Source: Paramarasmius palmivorus (lineage: Eukaryota > Basidiomycota > Agaricomycetes > Agaricales > Marasmiaceae). From it: a stretch of 64,000 nucleotides of DNA. The notes under the pieces were generated by a model. The model did not search any database, was not told where the DNA came from, and was given only the letters and a program-made list of their open reading frames with translations. Every line of letters begins with the position of its first letter. Position 1 is the stretch's first letter. The translations under genes were made by a program, and so were the position numbers. The stretch covers positions 372,001 to 436,000 of the forward strand of contig JAYKXP010000015.1 of assembly GCA_037176845.1 (NCBI GenBank). The letters run 5' to 3'. This document shows positions 11,598-23,745 of this stretch, piece after piece.

Positions 11598-12763
11598 ATG
11601 TTCAAGTCAACCTTGATTCCCATTCTCCTTGCTACTTATGCTGCTGCGCATGGATATGTAGCCGACGTTACGATCAACGGAAAATCCTTCATAGGAAACG
11701 TTCCTAATGCCAACCCCGATCCAAGCGTTATTCGTCAAATCAGCGACGTAGGACCCGTCAAGGGCGCTGATAACAAGGACATCAACTGTGGTATTAATGC
11801 TCAGTTGGCTCAGAACATTGCAGAAGCAATGCCAGGTGACGAGATCACCTTTGACTGGAAGGGTGGTGATGGTAGTAATGTACGTCTAGCTTTTTACTTC
11901 CTTCTTCGACGCGTCTGACAGGACCATGTAGTGGCCTCACAATACTGGACCTATGCTCACTTACATGGCCTCTTGCGGCTCCCAATCCTGCAACGACTTC
12001 GACTCTACCAAAGCTCGGTGGTTCAAGATCCAACAAGTTGGGCGGAAAGGCAAAGGCCAGGAGTGGGCCCAAGCCGACCTCATGCAGGGTGCAGTGGCTA
12101 AGCTCAATATCCCAGCTACCCTAGCTCCCGGAAATTACCTCATTCGACACGAGATCATTGCACTCCACCTCGCTGAGAACCTTGGTGGTGCGGAGTTCTA
12201 TCCAAGCTGCACTCAGTTGAAGGTTGGGGGCAATCAGAGTGGAAAGCCAAATGACAACGAGCTGGTCAACTTCCCTGGAGCCTATCACGACAATGATGCT
12301 GGCATCGAGCTCAACGTGAGTTTCGTTTTCCGTTTGTTACATTTTCTTTAATGTGCTAACATCTTCACAGGCCTTCGACTCCAACGCCGATTACAACTTC
12401 CCTGGACCTGCGATAGCCAAATTCGTCTCTGACTCTCCCTCGAATGGGAACACAGGCTCCGGTAACTCCACATCTGGAGGAAACAACAGTTCTGGAAACG
12501 GAAACGGAAACAACAATGGCGACAACAACAACAGTGGAAATGGCAACAACAACAATGGCAACTCGGGCACCGCTTCATCTTCCAACTCTCCTTCTACAGG
12601 ATCATGCAAGCTCAAGAAGCGCGTTGTCTACGTCACCAAACGTGAAGTCGATGAAGAACGCGACTATCGCGATGTCGTCAGGATGTACCGACCTAAGCAC
12701 ATCTCCAGGGTTATGAGGAACCTTATTGGTCGCCCCGGGTTCGAGTTTGGCTCGACGCAGTGA
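11598..12763 (+). CDS. AA9 lytic polysaccharide monooxygenase (copy 1)
   Basis: Three exons (11598-11879, 11932-12315, 12371-12763) give 352 residues. A signal peptide (about 17 residues) ends in AAA, leaving His as the first mature residue (HGYVADV), the first ligand of the copper histidine brace. The second brace His is in WPHNTGP, made across the first splice junction, and the axial Tyr is in GAEFYPSC. This is a secreted copper oxidase that cleaves cellulose or related glucans with peroxide or oxygen. There is no CBM1; instead the catalytic domain is followed by a ~60-residue Asn/Gly/Ser linker, a Cys, and a basic tail (KKRVVYVTKRE...). A paralogue with the same two intron positions lies on the opposite strand at 39.7-40.9 kb. 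Confidence 0.9.
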
Positions 12764-13099
12764 ACGGGGAACACCCTTTTCTGTGGACGCGAAGAAAATA
12801 GAATTGTATATTACATGGTACTGGGTACGTTGGTATCTTTCTCTTTCTTGAAGGTTAGCTGACTTGGTATTCCTTCTAGCAGCAAATCTGTATAATATCA
12901 CGACACGGTCACGACCTCCTTCCTCGATGTGGTTGCTCGATATTTATTATACCTCATTTATTTCTTGAGCTCGTTACCATGTATTTATAGCGTATCTCGA
13001 GCGTGTGCTGTTGCTGTATCTATCTGTTACTCTTGTCGATGTTGATCATCTACAAGCTAATAATTACATGTTTCACTAATGAGCTGGGTTGCGTGGTTA

Positions 13100-15050
13100 T
13101 CAAACGAGTGCCCACAGGCGTTTGTCTTTGGCGAATCGGGCTAAAAGAGCTAATGATTAACAATGTAGATATCTAGTGTATTCCACTGCACTCACCATAA
13201 ACTATACATACCGCCCCGACGAGTTGCATCCCGCCTGAGTAAAGTGTCACCGCTTTTGTGACATTGAACATAACCTCTGATACAGATGTAGCTGACTTCG
13301 TACCTTTCCAATCGCCACCCGAAGCAGAGAGTATAGCTGCGCCTATAGCCGACCCAGCCATTTGACCTACACATCTTCCGATCAGCGTTTCCTTGTATGT
13401 TCTCCTGACAAGTAGAATACGCACCCGGCGCATTAGCGAGAAGCATGAAACCGGATATCGTTGAGAGGCCCTCTACGCTGAACAAAGAGGCGCAGACCAC
13501 AGGGAGCAGACTGAGGAACCAACCCCCGATGAAACCGTTGAGGACTGAGAAGACAAGAATAGAGGCGTAGGATCTTGCGAAGGTCCAGAGAACCATTTGA
13601 AGCAGACCTCCAATAAAGAACGAGGAGAAGAACATGTTGATAGGTCCAAAATAGTCAGCTAAACGGCCAGCGGCGATCTAAAGAAATCAAGTCGGTGCGA
13701 TGAACATCAGCAGTGATGAGAATGCCTACCCGTCCCAAACCAACTGCAAATGTGAACCGTTCAATGGAGGTGCTATATACAACTGAAAATTTATAGACAT
13801 ACGAGAGATGTTCATGACAATGAGAGGAACAGTAACCAGGAGTGACTTGGGATCCAGGGACGGGACGATGTCTTTGGTATACGTGGGGCTGAAATAGTAG
13901 GGCGACTGTAAAGCTTGATCAGTTTCTGCAGAAGTATGCCGATTGCTCCTCGTACGTTGACCCCGAAGATGCCAAAAAAGATACTACTAGCTACACTGAG
14001 GAAGCTCCAACCGACGTTTCTCGGCAGCCACCGTTTTTTCGCGCCTCTCAAGTACGGAGGAAGAGGCCTTTCTTTGATCAAGAAGAAAGCGATGATCCAC
14101 AATGTTCCATGCATGTGCGCGTATACAATCATCGTCTTCCTCAGGGCTAAATGAACGATTCTATGCCAAGGTTTAAGAAACTATTGTCAATGTGTGGGAC
14201 GAGTAACACGTACAACTGTCGTACGATCAAGGATTGAGCGGCGGCCCCGATGCCGACCCCGCCAACGGCAATCCCAGAGGCCAGACCGCGGCGTTTGTAG
14301 AACCATTGAGACGGCAAGGAGACATACAGTGGCATAGCGATCCCCTGTGCAAGCCCTAGAAAGGCGCCTTGGAAAAGGAAGAGATGTACGACCTTGGTAG
14401 AGAAGGCGGATACCAATAAACAAATATACGCGAGGATGCAGCTAATTAGTATCATCCTCTGTTTGGGAATATCAGTGAATCTAAAGTGACAAGAATTTCT
14501 CGAGTGACCTTGTAACCGCTGAAATGGACGGGTCGCGTAAGTAGTCGTCCTCATCGATGGGAAGGTGATAGCCTACTCACAAGCGGTCCCCCAGCCCACC
14601 GAATAAATACGACGTTGCATTCATCATCTATGCAAGCGGGATGAGTCCAATTATCGGAGCTCTCAGTCACGGGAACTTACAAAACTTGTCAGGCCGCCGA
14701 TGGTGCTGAGGACAGATAGCGGAGTGTCAGGAAACATTGTTGTATGGTAGTAGTCTTGTAGAACGCCCCATGCCAAAGCCCACGAGCTGGATATGGGAGT
14801 TCATTGTTAAGCTAGAAGTGATGTGGAGAATAACCCACACGGTTGTGCCCATGTAAATGAAACATCCAAGCACCACTAACCACGCCCGAAGACCACCATC
14901 AGGATACCATTCCTCCTCGGAAACATCAGGTTCTGGATCCGGTAGGATGCTTATCGGCTCCTCTTCCTTCTTTTCGCAAAGTGTTGGTATACCGGCGGAG
15001 GCGGGCATAGCTTCGAGTGGTGGTACATTTGTAAGACGAGCAATCGACAT
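13100..15050 (-). CDS. MFS transporter, monocarboxylate/riboflavin (MCT/MCH) type, copy 1
   Basis: Twelve exons on the minus strand, from ATG at 15050 to TGA at 13100, give about 454 residues. Exon phases all close, including a 10-nt exon (14509-14518) and a 14-nt exon (13730-13743). The protein begins with a ~45-residue polar cytosolic tail ending in EEEWYPDGGLRAW, the signature just before TM1 in fungal MCT-like carriers. Further family features are LPSQWFYKRRGLASG after TM4, the central loop PPYLRGAKKRW, and GRLADYFGP in the second half. These carriers are plasma-membrane H+-linked or facilitative transporters of monocarboxylates or riboflavin; the substrate cannot be told from sequence. 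It is a tandem partner of the gene at 16.7-18.7 kb. Confidence 0.85.
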
Positions 15051-16698
15051 CCTTGCTGTGAAAATACGCAAGAAGAGATTGGAGCGTATTAATATACCTG
15101 TGGATGATATCAAGTAAGTCTTCTATCGTCTTCCAGAAGCAGAATATTGCCTGATGGATTCTGCAACTTACGGGGATTTAGCCGCCTGAAGAACCATTGG
15201 CATTGTTTCCCCAGAGTTTAATATATTAGACTTCCCGAAATATTGATACCGAGCAATGCTTCGCATTTTGACAAGAGAAAACACGTAACACTGGCCGAAA
15301 TTCGCTAGGAAGCCTCAATCTTAGTAGTCGCAAGGTACTCGAGTATTGTCTGGATAGCTGTTGATATGATAATAACCTCATCCAGGCTGCGAAAAGAGCT
15401 ATCATAATCAACGGACAGGAGAAGAGCTCATTCGAACGCGCACCATGTTTCTGTTTTCCTTCCTCTTGGCGATGTGACTTCCCGCAGTAACATAAAGATC
15501 GCATCAGCATCCACGAGATCCTTTAAGGGCAGTCAGAAATGGGGCAGAGGTTGGGAACAGAGAAGAATCTTCAAGTGCACTTGAGGTCATACATACCTCT
15601 CCGATGAGTGTCCTCTAGAACAGTCCTTCATATCACAACAGGTAGAAACGAATTCTGGAGTCGTGGGAAGGCATCCAGCGAGCTCTGCACCCTATTCCTT
15701 GTGGAGGAAGAGCCCGAGATGGAAGGATAAATAGGAACTGAAACGTGATGGCGAGAAGGTGAGCGCACGGGCGGCCTAGAGGCGGATTGCCATTGTGATA
15801 ACGCCATAGTGAGCATCAAGTGACAAGAACATGGTGGTATATGACTCTGAGTTTCGATCAGTTCTGCAACTGAACGGAAATGAACGCCCGCACTTACATT
15901 CACTCCAAACCCTTCAAAAGCCCACTGGGGTATCCGTCGTTACGTATCCGGAAGAAGAGGCGTTCTTGTCATTCAGTTTGCTGATGAAAAGTATGCGCTC
16001 GCATGAACAAGCCTAAACTACCAATTCTACCCCCACTTGGGTTGAGAACCCGACAATAGTTCGAGGGATTGGTGATAGACTTACATTTGTTGGAAGGTGA
16101 GCAGCTGTGTACCTAACCAATGTTACGGAGATGCTTCCAGAAGCTGGATTGCGGTTCCTTGAACAACCGCTGTGGGATACAGACGAGAAACGACATGGTC
16201 TTGTCAAAGTAGAACCACGAGTGCATAATAAGTAAATCTCTATTGCTTGGCAGTCCACTAGCTGGCAATATCACTGCCTTCATCTTTTGTCCAAATACTG
16301 GTGACCACCCCTCAAGAGAACGAGAAATCCAACAGAGACGGAGGAGCATGCTCCAAGTCGAAAGGAACATTTCACGAACTTGAAAAAGTGGTGCTTCATC
16401 GAGCGTTCGGAGAACCTTGTATTGACTTCTTCATGAGTTTGTGTGAGACGATGATCCATGCGTGTGCTGTGAAGCTCGGAGGCGAAGCAAGGGAATAGTG
16501 AGGAGCGAAGCGCTGGACAAACATGTCTTACCCTATTAGTGGTCACGGGTACATTCTCACGGTCTTGCTAGGTGACACTGGCAGGACCTCTTGCTTGACT
16601 CTACTTATATCTCTAACCTATTTTCCCGTCTATAAAGTAAAGCAAATCTACACTGATAGTCTAATTCTACGAAATATCTATATAATAATTACTAGTCA
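15051..16698. other. Intergenic between the two MFS copies
   Basis: Holds the promoter of MFS copy 1 and the 3' flank of copy 2. Frames on both strands are short and overlapping, with no recognisable domain. No remnant of a third transporter copy was seen. Confidence 0.5.
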
Positions 16699-18701
16699 TC
16701 ACACCAATGCCCAGAGACGGCGGTCTTTAGCAAACCGAGCTGGAAAGAGAAAAACAATGAGGCGAGGATATGAACACAATAAGGAGTATCCTCACCATAC
16801 AGGATACAAACAGCTCCGATGATCTGCATTCCCCCGGAATAGAAAGTTACGGCTTTCGTCATGAAATTTTGCATAGAGTATCACAGATTTCCATTAGCAT
16901 AAAGTCCACATTGAGTATAACGGACTTCATACCTTTCCAGTCACCACCCGAAGCGGAGAGTATAGCACCACCGATAGCCGATCCAGCGATCTGGCCTATT
17001 TCCCGTCAGTTACGCATTACAACAGACTTTGCGAAAATACCCGCCTGGTGAATTAGCCAAAAGCATAAACCCAGATATGGTCGATAGGCCTTCCACGCTA
17101 AACAGAGATGCACAAACAACAGGCAAGAGACTGAGGAACCATGAACCAATGAATCCGTTGAGTACAGAGAAGACGAGAATCGAGGCGTAAGATTTCGAGA
17201 AGGTCCACAAGACCATCTGAAGCAGGCCGCCCAGGAAGTACGATAAGAAGAACATGTTGATTGGTCCAAAGTAGTCCGCGAGACGACCGGCGGCTATCTA
17301 ATGCAAACGCCGATTAGCTGGAAGGATAAGACATCATATTTCTGAAAGTCATTACCCGTCCGAGTCCGACTTCGGACAAACTGTCAGCAGGAACACATAA
17401 AGAAGGCCAGGGGACATACGAGAGAAGTTCATAACAATAAGCGGAACGGTAACCAAGAGGGACTTGGGGTCCAGATACGTGACGAATTCTTTCGTATAGG
17501 TAGAACTAAAATAGTACGGCGACTGCAGGGAGTGTCAGTTTCAGGAATTAACCATAAGGTGGACAATATTTACGAGATACCCGAATATGCCAAAGAAGAT
17601 GCTGCTGGCCACACTGATGAAACTTCCGCCGATGTGTTTGGGCATCCACCGCTTTTTGGCACCTCTCAGATGGGGAGGCAGAGGCCGTTCTTTAATCAAG
17701 AAGAACGCAATGATCCAGGCGACTACGTGCATGTGCGCGTATATGATCATTGTCTTCTTCAGTCCTAGATTGACGATCCTGTTCCAAATTAGTGGTGCTA
17801 TTGTAGGTATGGCATCGAGTAATACAACTTACAGTTGTCGGACAATCAAGGTTTGTACGCCACCGCCGATCCCCGAGCCACTGACAGCGAAACCTGATGC
17901 CAGACCACGTTTCTTGTTGAACCACTGGGATGGAAGGGAGACGTATAGTGGCATCGCAATTCCTTGAGCAAATCCAAGGAAGGCCCCCTGCAAGAGGAAG
18001 ACGTGCACGATGTTGGTGGAGAATGCGGACGCGATTAGACAGGCATAGGTCAATGCGCAGCTAATCAGTATCATTCTCTGCTCGGCGTGTCAGAGAGGCC
18101 GTCCATACGCGATAGTCGGCCGATAGAACGAACCTTGAAACCACTGTAAGACCTGTCAGCAAGGAGCTCTGGAGATATAGATATCAAGTACTGACAAACG
18201 ATCTCCCAGTCCGCCAGCTAGGTATGCTGTTGCATTCATCATCTATGCAAACACTGATGAGCCACCAACTTTTACAAGGGCCCGGAAGAAAATAGTAAAG
18301 CTGACGAAATTTGCGAGACCGCCTATCGCACTCAGAACGGAGAGCGGTGTGTCAGGAAACATGTAAGTATGGTAATAGTCTTGGAGAACGCCCCAGGCGA
18401 GACCCCATGCCCTAAAAAAGTTGTTCATTGACAAGCCGCTCGCAAGGAAATGTCAGATAACTCACATCGTCGTACATGCAAAAATAAAGCACCCGAGTAC
18501 CACCAACCAGGCTCGAAGCCCACCATCAGGATACCAGTCCTCTTCAGAAATAGTGCCGGTTTCTGGGCACGATGCGCTGGTTGCATCCGCCTGGAGTTCC
18601 TTTTCGGTGGAGGCGGCCAACGACGTTGGCCCCGGACAGTTCGTAGTATTGACGAGCATGGCTTCCGGGGGAAGAATTTTTGAACATTCAACGCTCGCCA
18701 T
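16699..18701 (-). CDS. MFS transporter, monocarboxylate/riboflavin (MCT/MCH) type, copy 2
   Basis: Twelve exons from ATG at 18701 to TGA at 16699 give about 459 residues. All exon boundaries and phases match copy 1, and exons 2-11 also match in length (e.g. 106, 47, 10, 245, 205, 103, 14, 253, 63, 57 nt), showing recent tandem duplication. It shares EEDWYPDGGLRAW, LPSQWFNKKRGLASG and GRLADYFGP. The N-terminal tail differs in sequence and is 8 residues longer, so the copies may differ in regulation or turnover. The intron after exon 9 (17045) begins GCGGGT; the same intron in copy 1 begins GTGCGT, so this is probably a GC-AG intron. Without splicing there the frame runs into a stop. Substrate unknown. 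Confidence 0.85.
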
Positions 18702-19607
18702 TGTGATCAGGTTGCCGATATCGTGAAAACCGTAAAGGGTGAAAGAAAGTTGGGTCGTCGTGAAATTCCAGGTCTGTCCTAGGGTTAAAATACATTTTTT
18801 ACACTTGCAGAAGCGACTTACAGGCAGCTTTATCGACGCTTATGCATCAGCACGTTCAAGTTCTGGCCGAATACGTGTTGGAAAGGGTCCTTCTGTGCTT
18901 GTCTGTGACTCATGTCCAAATCATGAGGAGAACCCTCCTGTCGGGTAGAGCGGTCCGACTGGAATAGCAATATTCCGCTAATGATGGGCGATGTCATTGC
19001 GTTGCAGACCATTCTTGGCAACGGTGTCTACGTACCAATAGCAGAATACTCTATAGTCTGGCCGGACTTCGCAAAATTGCGAGATGCTTCAAGCCCATAT
19101 TTCACGCTAGGTCAGGAATGAGGTATGCATATCATTGTCAATGATCGCTGAACGCTCTCGATCGAACAGTTGTCAACCTTGCGTGTTGGTCCATTACCGC
19201 CCCAATACCGCGGTCGACCAGACTCCAGTAACAAGACCAGAACAAGACCCGACGGAGACCCGCGGGATTTGCCCATATGACGATGACTGAGAGAAAGCCG
19301 CAAGTTAGAATGTAGCGTTTTACTTGTTCGGCACGAAATTTTGGTCTGGGTGGATCGTCGACATAATTTGAAGTTTGCAGCTTAAGGAAGCTTGAAGCTT
19401 GAAAAAAAGATTTTAGTAACTGGCTTGCCAGTGAAAGTTGGGTGAAAGGAACGTTCGGTAGCGCCCGGACCACTTCACCTCTTACCTCCACTGCCAGGAA
19501 TCCATCACTACTGTTGACAATGGACACTGTCCCTTCGCTACACTGCTCCCCAGAAACTAGTTATCGGGAAAGGACTTCTATTTTTTTTAGTAGATGACAG
19601 GTGACTA
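18702..19607. other. Intergenic between MFS copy 2 and the first HAD gene
   Basis: Divergent promoter region of about 900 bp. Short frames such as 19138-19527 (-) show no domain. Confidence 0.5.
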
Positions 19608-19663
19608 GTGAGTTTGTAATCTCATTCTCATGCTTGACTAACAACCAATTGACCTCGCTTTAG
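19597..19663 (+). promoter_or_regulatory. Conserved 5' block and probable leader intron of HAD gene 1
   Basis: A 27-nt block (19599-19625, beginning CAGGTGAC and including GTGAGTTTGTAATCTCA) matches the block upstream of HAD gene 2 at 25 of 27 positions. GTGAGT at 19608 and a TTTAG at 19659-19663, three bases before the ATG, with CTAAC between them, look like a 5'UTR intron. The alternative is a conserved transcription start region. Confidence 0.45.
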
Positions 19664-19666
19664 CCA

Positions 19667-20738
19667 ATGGACGGTATCGAGGTGTTGATTTTTGACGTTT
19701 TTGGGACGGTAGTCGACTGGAGGACCTCAGTGGTGAAGGAGCTACAGGAGCTTGGAAGCCAGCATAAACTCGCATGTACACATTTCTGGCTTGATTGCAG
19801 GGTTCGGAGACGACTTAGCTTGATACTAGATTCCCCGAAAGACTGGAAGGACTTTGCTGAAGAATGGAGGGCCGGCTACATGCAGAATACGTACGTCTTC
19901 TATTGCATATACTAGTGGAACGCTTCTTAGCTCGATGTGACAGGCGGAGAATCGCAAACGGGGGAGACGGCACGAATGACACTGATACGATGCATAGGGA
20001 GGTGAGCTATTGACCTTCTCGATCTCGTCTCTACGTATTCATATCGCAAAAGATTCTCGAGGAAATGCTAAAGGCGGATCGCTGGACTCAGGTTGGCTCT
20101 GTGTTGGATGAACGTGCCCGAGCACATTTGAGCTACGTTTGGCATCGCTTAGACGGTTCGTGTACAGATATTCGTGTACACGACATGTTCTAATACCCTT
20201 AACTGTTCAGGCTGGCCGGATACTGTTTCGGGTCTTTATGGTTTGAAGAAGCATGCGATCGTTACCTGTCTTTCCAACGGGAATTTACGATTGCTGGTCG
20301 ATATGGCATGCTTCTTCATTCCCTGAATCACATCATCACGCTAACTGAACTTTAGGCCAAGTTCGCCGACTTGCCTTGGGATGCTGTCCTTTCAGTTGCC
20401 CTGTTTGACTCGTACAAGCCGTACGTGTTTCTACCAAGTAGCCGTGAGTGAAGCTTGCTGATCGATATGGGCACAGAAATCCCAAAGTCTACGAGGGTGC
20501 ACTCCGTCATCTTTCGCTGAATGAAACTCCGCAGAAAGCAGCTATGGTCGCAGCTCATATGTTTGATCTTCGTGGTGCGGCGAAAGTGGGCCTCAAGACT
20601 ATTTTTGTACGTCGCAAGGATGAGAAAGAGGACGGCGTGGATCCAGCAGGTGTGAAGAGTAAAGCAGAAGGCGGGGAGGTCGACTTGGTCGTTAATTCCA
20701 TTGAAGAGCTGGTACCGCTATTCGACCCAAGTAAATGA
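19667..20738 (+). CDS. Haloacid dehalogenase type II-like hydrolase, copy 1
   Basis: Seven exons (19667-19775, 19830-19890, 19944-20001, 20053-20155, 20211-20305, 20356-20420, 20477-20738) give 250 residues. Motif I of the HAD fold is FDVFGTVVDW with the nucleophile Asp; motif II is the Ser of CLSNGN; the motif III Lys and NP come from YKPNPKVY; motif IV is HMFDLRGAAKVGLKT. Length and motifs fit type II (S)-2-haloacid dehalogenases, soluble enzymes that hydrolyse 2-haloacids; many fungal members act on other phosphate or halide substrates, so the substrate is open. The intron after exon 5 starts GCATGC, whereas the second copy has GTATAC at the same place, so it is probably a GC-AG intron. 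Confidence 0.85.
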
Positions 20739-22304
20739 GCTTCCAGACGCGTTAAAGATCGCAGACATGTTTGTGTAACATACTAGTCACAGACCACAAG
20801 CGAAGCTCTACTACTACTGGTTTCGTGTTCAGAATGGCCGCATCTGTCCCACTCCTCAGGAATCCCAGCTGGTTGACAACCTGAGCGAAGACTCGAACCA
20901 CAGCAATAAAATCTGTGAAAATCTCACGGTTTGGGCAGGTCAGGGCATGGTTGCGACTTGGCCGCGACCACCACCAATCCTAACCAACTCGCTTCTCCAA
21001 CTCGAAGTTTCCCCTAGATCGATATGAATTCATGTCTTCAAGGACAGGTTCTTGTCTTCTTAAAATTCGCGCTCCCGCCGTCGCTATGAACACATGCGAC
21101 TTCTCCCGTCTTCATGAGCTATTCATAACACTGCCATGGTTTTGAATGTGCTCGCGGCGTAAGATGAGGAAGAAAAGGAGGAAACTAGCCTTGGCCTACA
21201 TTTGGAACGTTTGAAGGAGGATCTTTTCGAGGTGCGTGTGTCCGTACTCTACCTCGTCTTTTTTGCCGCTTAATCGTGTCCAGAGACGTGACAAGTAATC
21301 GACGAGATTGAAGCTTTGAAGTACGGCGTGATTTTTGTCGTCCTAAGAAAGCGTTCCACAACCGGTACCATAGACATTCTTTGAAGTCGAAAGCATTCAA
21401 GAAACACTGCGCTGCCGTCGACGTTCTACACTCGAATGGGAAGATTTTTTTTTACCGTCTCCAACTCGAAGGATAATGTGTGCCTCTATGTACACGCTAT
21501 GCAACATTCTCTCAATACCTCATCTCGCTCTTTCTTAAGAGACACGTCGGCAATCCACCACTTTCCTCAAACCTTGATCTATGTCGATAGCCGTAAGGGA
21601 GCCGGAGAGATTCAAGATGTCGCTGTCAGTGATGCTCCTGGGATGGTCAGCTTGTTGTTTTTTTGTACCGCATGCTGACTGCTTCGTAGGAAGAGAGTGG
21701 AAGCAAGCGCGTAATTCTTTGGGTGCTGTACTCGTAATCCAGACTGCATCACTTACAAAGATCGCATTGATGCAACACTATACGGAAGCTGACGAAGCTG
21801 CAGAGGATAAGATCATGCCGAAGACGATTCAGGAGCAACCTCTGCGCCATTTCAGCTGGACATGGATCTAATTCCAGTCATCGATGTCGAGGATCAAAAC
21901 TCTATGCAAGATCAGAGTGGAAGGCAGGCGCCCGGTAAATACAGAGCACGTACGTTAATCAGACTGCACATTTACAGTAACAACATGCTAATCACTCTGA
22001 TACTCCAGGCGGGACCAATATACTCATTGCCCATCTGTCAAAACCGCATTGCTTGCAGTCTTTGCACCCCCGTTCTGTCGGATGACATCGTTAACTGCAT
22101 GATCATCTGCGAATAAAACTCCACAGCAAACTTGTGGAAGTTCGAGCAGTGTCGGACCGCCGCTACCCTGGAATGATCACGAAGTTATCCGAGAAGGAGA
22201 AGGACCATCATGCAGTGGGAACCTAGAGAACCCAGGCTTTCCAAAGAAGTGAGGGTTACCCTTAAATTGAAGAGTTGTGGGCTCATTATTGTAGCATCCC
22301 CGCT
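20739..22304. other. Intergenic, possible decayed coding sequence
   Basis: About 1.5 kb between HAD copy 1 and the lyase-like gene. Plus-strand frames at 21436-21678, 21581-21871 and 21862-22116 are short and cannot be joined into a convincing model. No domain recognised. Confidence 0.4.
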
Positions 22305-23329
22305 ATGAAAGTCTCCTCGTATTTACTGCTCTTTACGGCGTCCTTGGGCTATGGCTCGACGATGAAGAAGCGCTACGTTGATACACCTACACTCAAAGCT
22401 CACAATTTCAACGACGGCACACTGGGCGTGAGTTACCCAATTTCTCTCAAAACAATTTTTCTTCCCCGTCCCCTATTCCACTGATCTCCCTAATATCAGC
22501 CCTTTGAATCCTGCAACACCCTCTCTCCTTCCTATGTAGCTTCTACGTCTGGTTTTCCCGCCTACTCCGGTGGCTTCAAACTCACCGCCTCCTTTGACGA
22601 AGACTATTATGACGAGACACGCAATCGCAAATCAGCCGAGTTCTGCGCTTCCAACTCCAACTTTGAAGCAATTCACAAGGAGGGCTGGCAGGGCTTTGCA
22701 TTATATATACCGAGCGATAACTACCCCGCCAACTCGGAGGCGATCATCGCGCAACAATTCTGTGGTGGTTATTGTAGCTCTTGGTGTGGGACGCTGGCGC
22801 TGGTAGGAACAAGTTTGATAGTCGACCATCGATCGTAGGCATTCCATTCCTTATGTGATGATAGAAGGTTGACCGAGTTTATTATAGGTCTTGTGGTACG
22901 CCGACAACGACGACAGTCGTGACGAATGTGACATTCGATGAATGGCACACCTACATTATCAACGTCCGGTACTCGAACATCGAGGACGGTGTTTACAGTA
23001 AGGGATCCTCAAACACCGATATCATTCGCTCACGATATCTGTAGACTTCTGGTTTGATCAGGAGCTCGTCTACAGCGCGACGAACATCAATCTCGGGTTC
23101 GATGACTCCTGGACGAGCAATGGCTCCATGGTCACTGGCGCTGGCTGGAAGAATGGGATGTATAATGGTATGCTAGCTTATCTCGATGGCACAGGGAGAA
23201 TGCTGACATACGACAGCGGATCCATCATATTACCAGAACACAACCAAGGTGCTGTACTTTGACAATGTGTCCTGGTATAACGTCGATGATGGTGCTGCCG
23301 ACGGGTATGATGTCGTTGACCCTTTGTAA
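22305..23329 (+). CDS. Secreted polysaccharide lyase-like protein
   Basis: Five exons (22305-22427, 22500-22834, 22888-22997, 23045-23167, 23217-23329) give 267 residues. An N-terminal hydrophobic signal peptide (MKVSSYLLLFTASLGYGS) is followed by a beta-rich, Trp/Tyr-rich domain with several Cys (QFCGGYCSSWCGT) and FDEWHTYIINVRYS, typical of the concanavalin-like jelly-roll of heparin-lyase/PL20-like fungal proteins. Ending in a DNVSWYNVDDG strand is also typical. The likely role is extracellular cleavage of an acidic polysaccharide such as glucuronan by beta-elimination, but the family number is a tentative call made without alignment. It sits between the two HAD copies, on the same strand. 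Confidence 0.65.
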
Positions 23330-23678
23330 GGTACGAGTGCAAGAGAGCGAAGGCAGAATACGGAAGAGAGTAGACCTGTGTGCGTAGTACGAAATGCTGT
23401 TCCTATATGGAAGGAAATATGGCTATGCTTTTCTTTACCTTGAGGCAGATGTCCTTGCCTGGACTGCCTGATGCTTAGCATCTACTCGTAGATTAGATTT
23501 ATTTTGTTGATTCGTTGATGACATAGTAAGCGCCCGACAGGTACATTTCCACCACCACCATAATCCTCTGTAAAGAGAGTCGAGAACTCGTAGCTCGATG
23601 GATAGGCATCTCGTCTGTTAGAAATGCTGACGCCATATCTATACTCCTTATAAAAGGAATTATTCTGGCAGGTGACCC
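23330..23678 (+). promoter_or_regulatory. Promoter of HAD gene 2 with TATA box
   Basis: Short intergenic stretch. A canonical TATAAAA lies at 23649-23655, about 90 bp upstream of the HAD copy 2 ATG. The conserved block shared with HAD copy 1 begins at about 23670. Confidence 0.5.
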
Positions 23679-23742
23679 GTGAGTTTGTAATCTCACCTTG
23701 GGAGAATATTGGCTTAAAATTGCATCTTCTCCGCATACTTAG
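23679..23742 (+). promoter_or_regulatory. Probable leader intron or start region of HAD gene 2
   Basis: GTGAGTTTGTAATCTCA at 23679 matches the first copy, and CTTAG ends three bases before the ATG, as in copy 1. The TATA box only about 25 bp upstream means the block could instead be the transcription start region. Confidence 0.4.
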
Positions 23743-23745
23743 CTA

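Noticed and set aside
11401..11616. Upstream reading frame (71 codons) overlapping the AA9 copy 1 start
   Set aside because: The TATA-like element lies at about 11372, so transcription probably starts at or after the frame's ATG at 11401; it is likely outside the mRNA or an accidental frame.
22570..22806. 78-codon frame inside the lyase-like gene
   Set aside because: Out-of-frame shadow of exon 2 of the spliced lyase-like protein.
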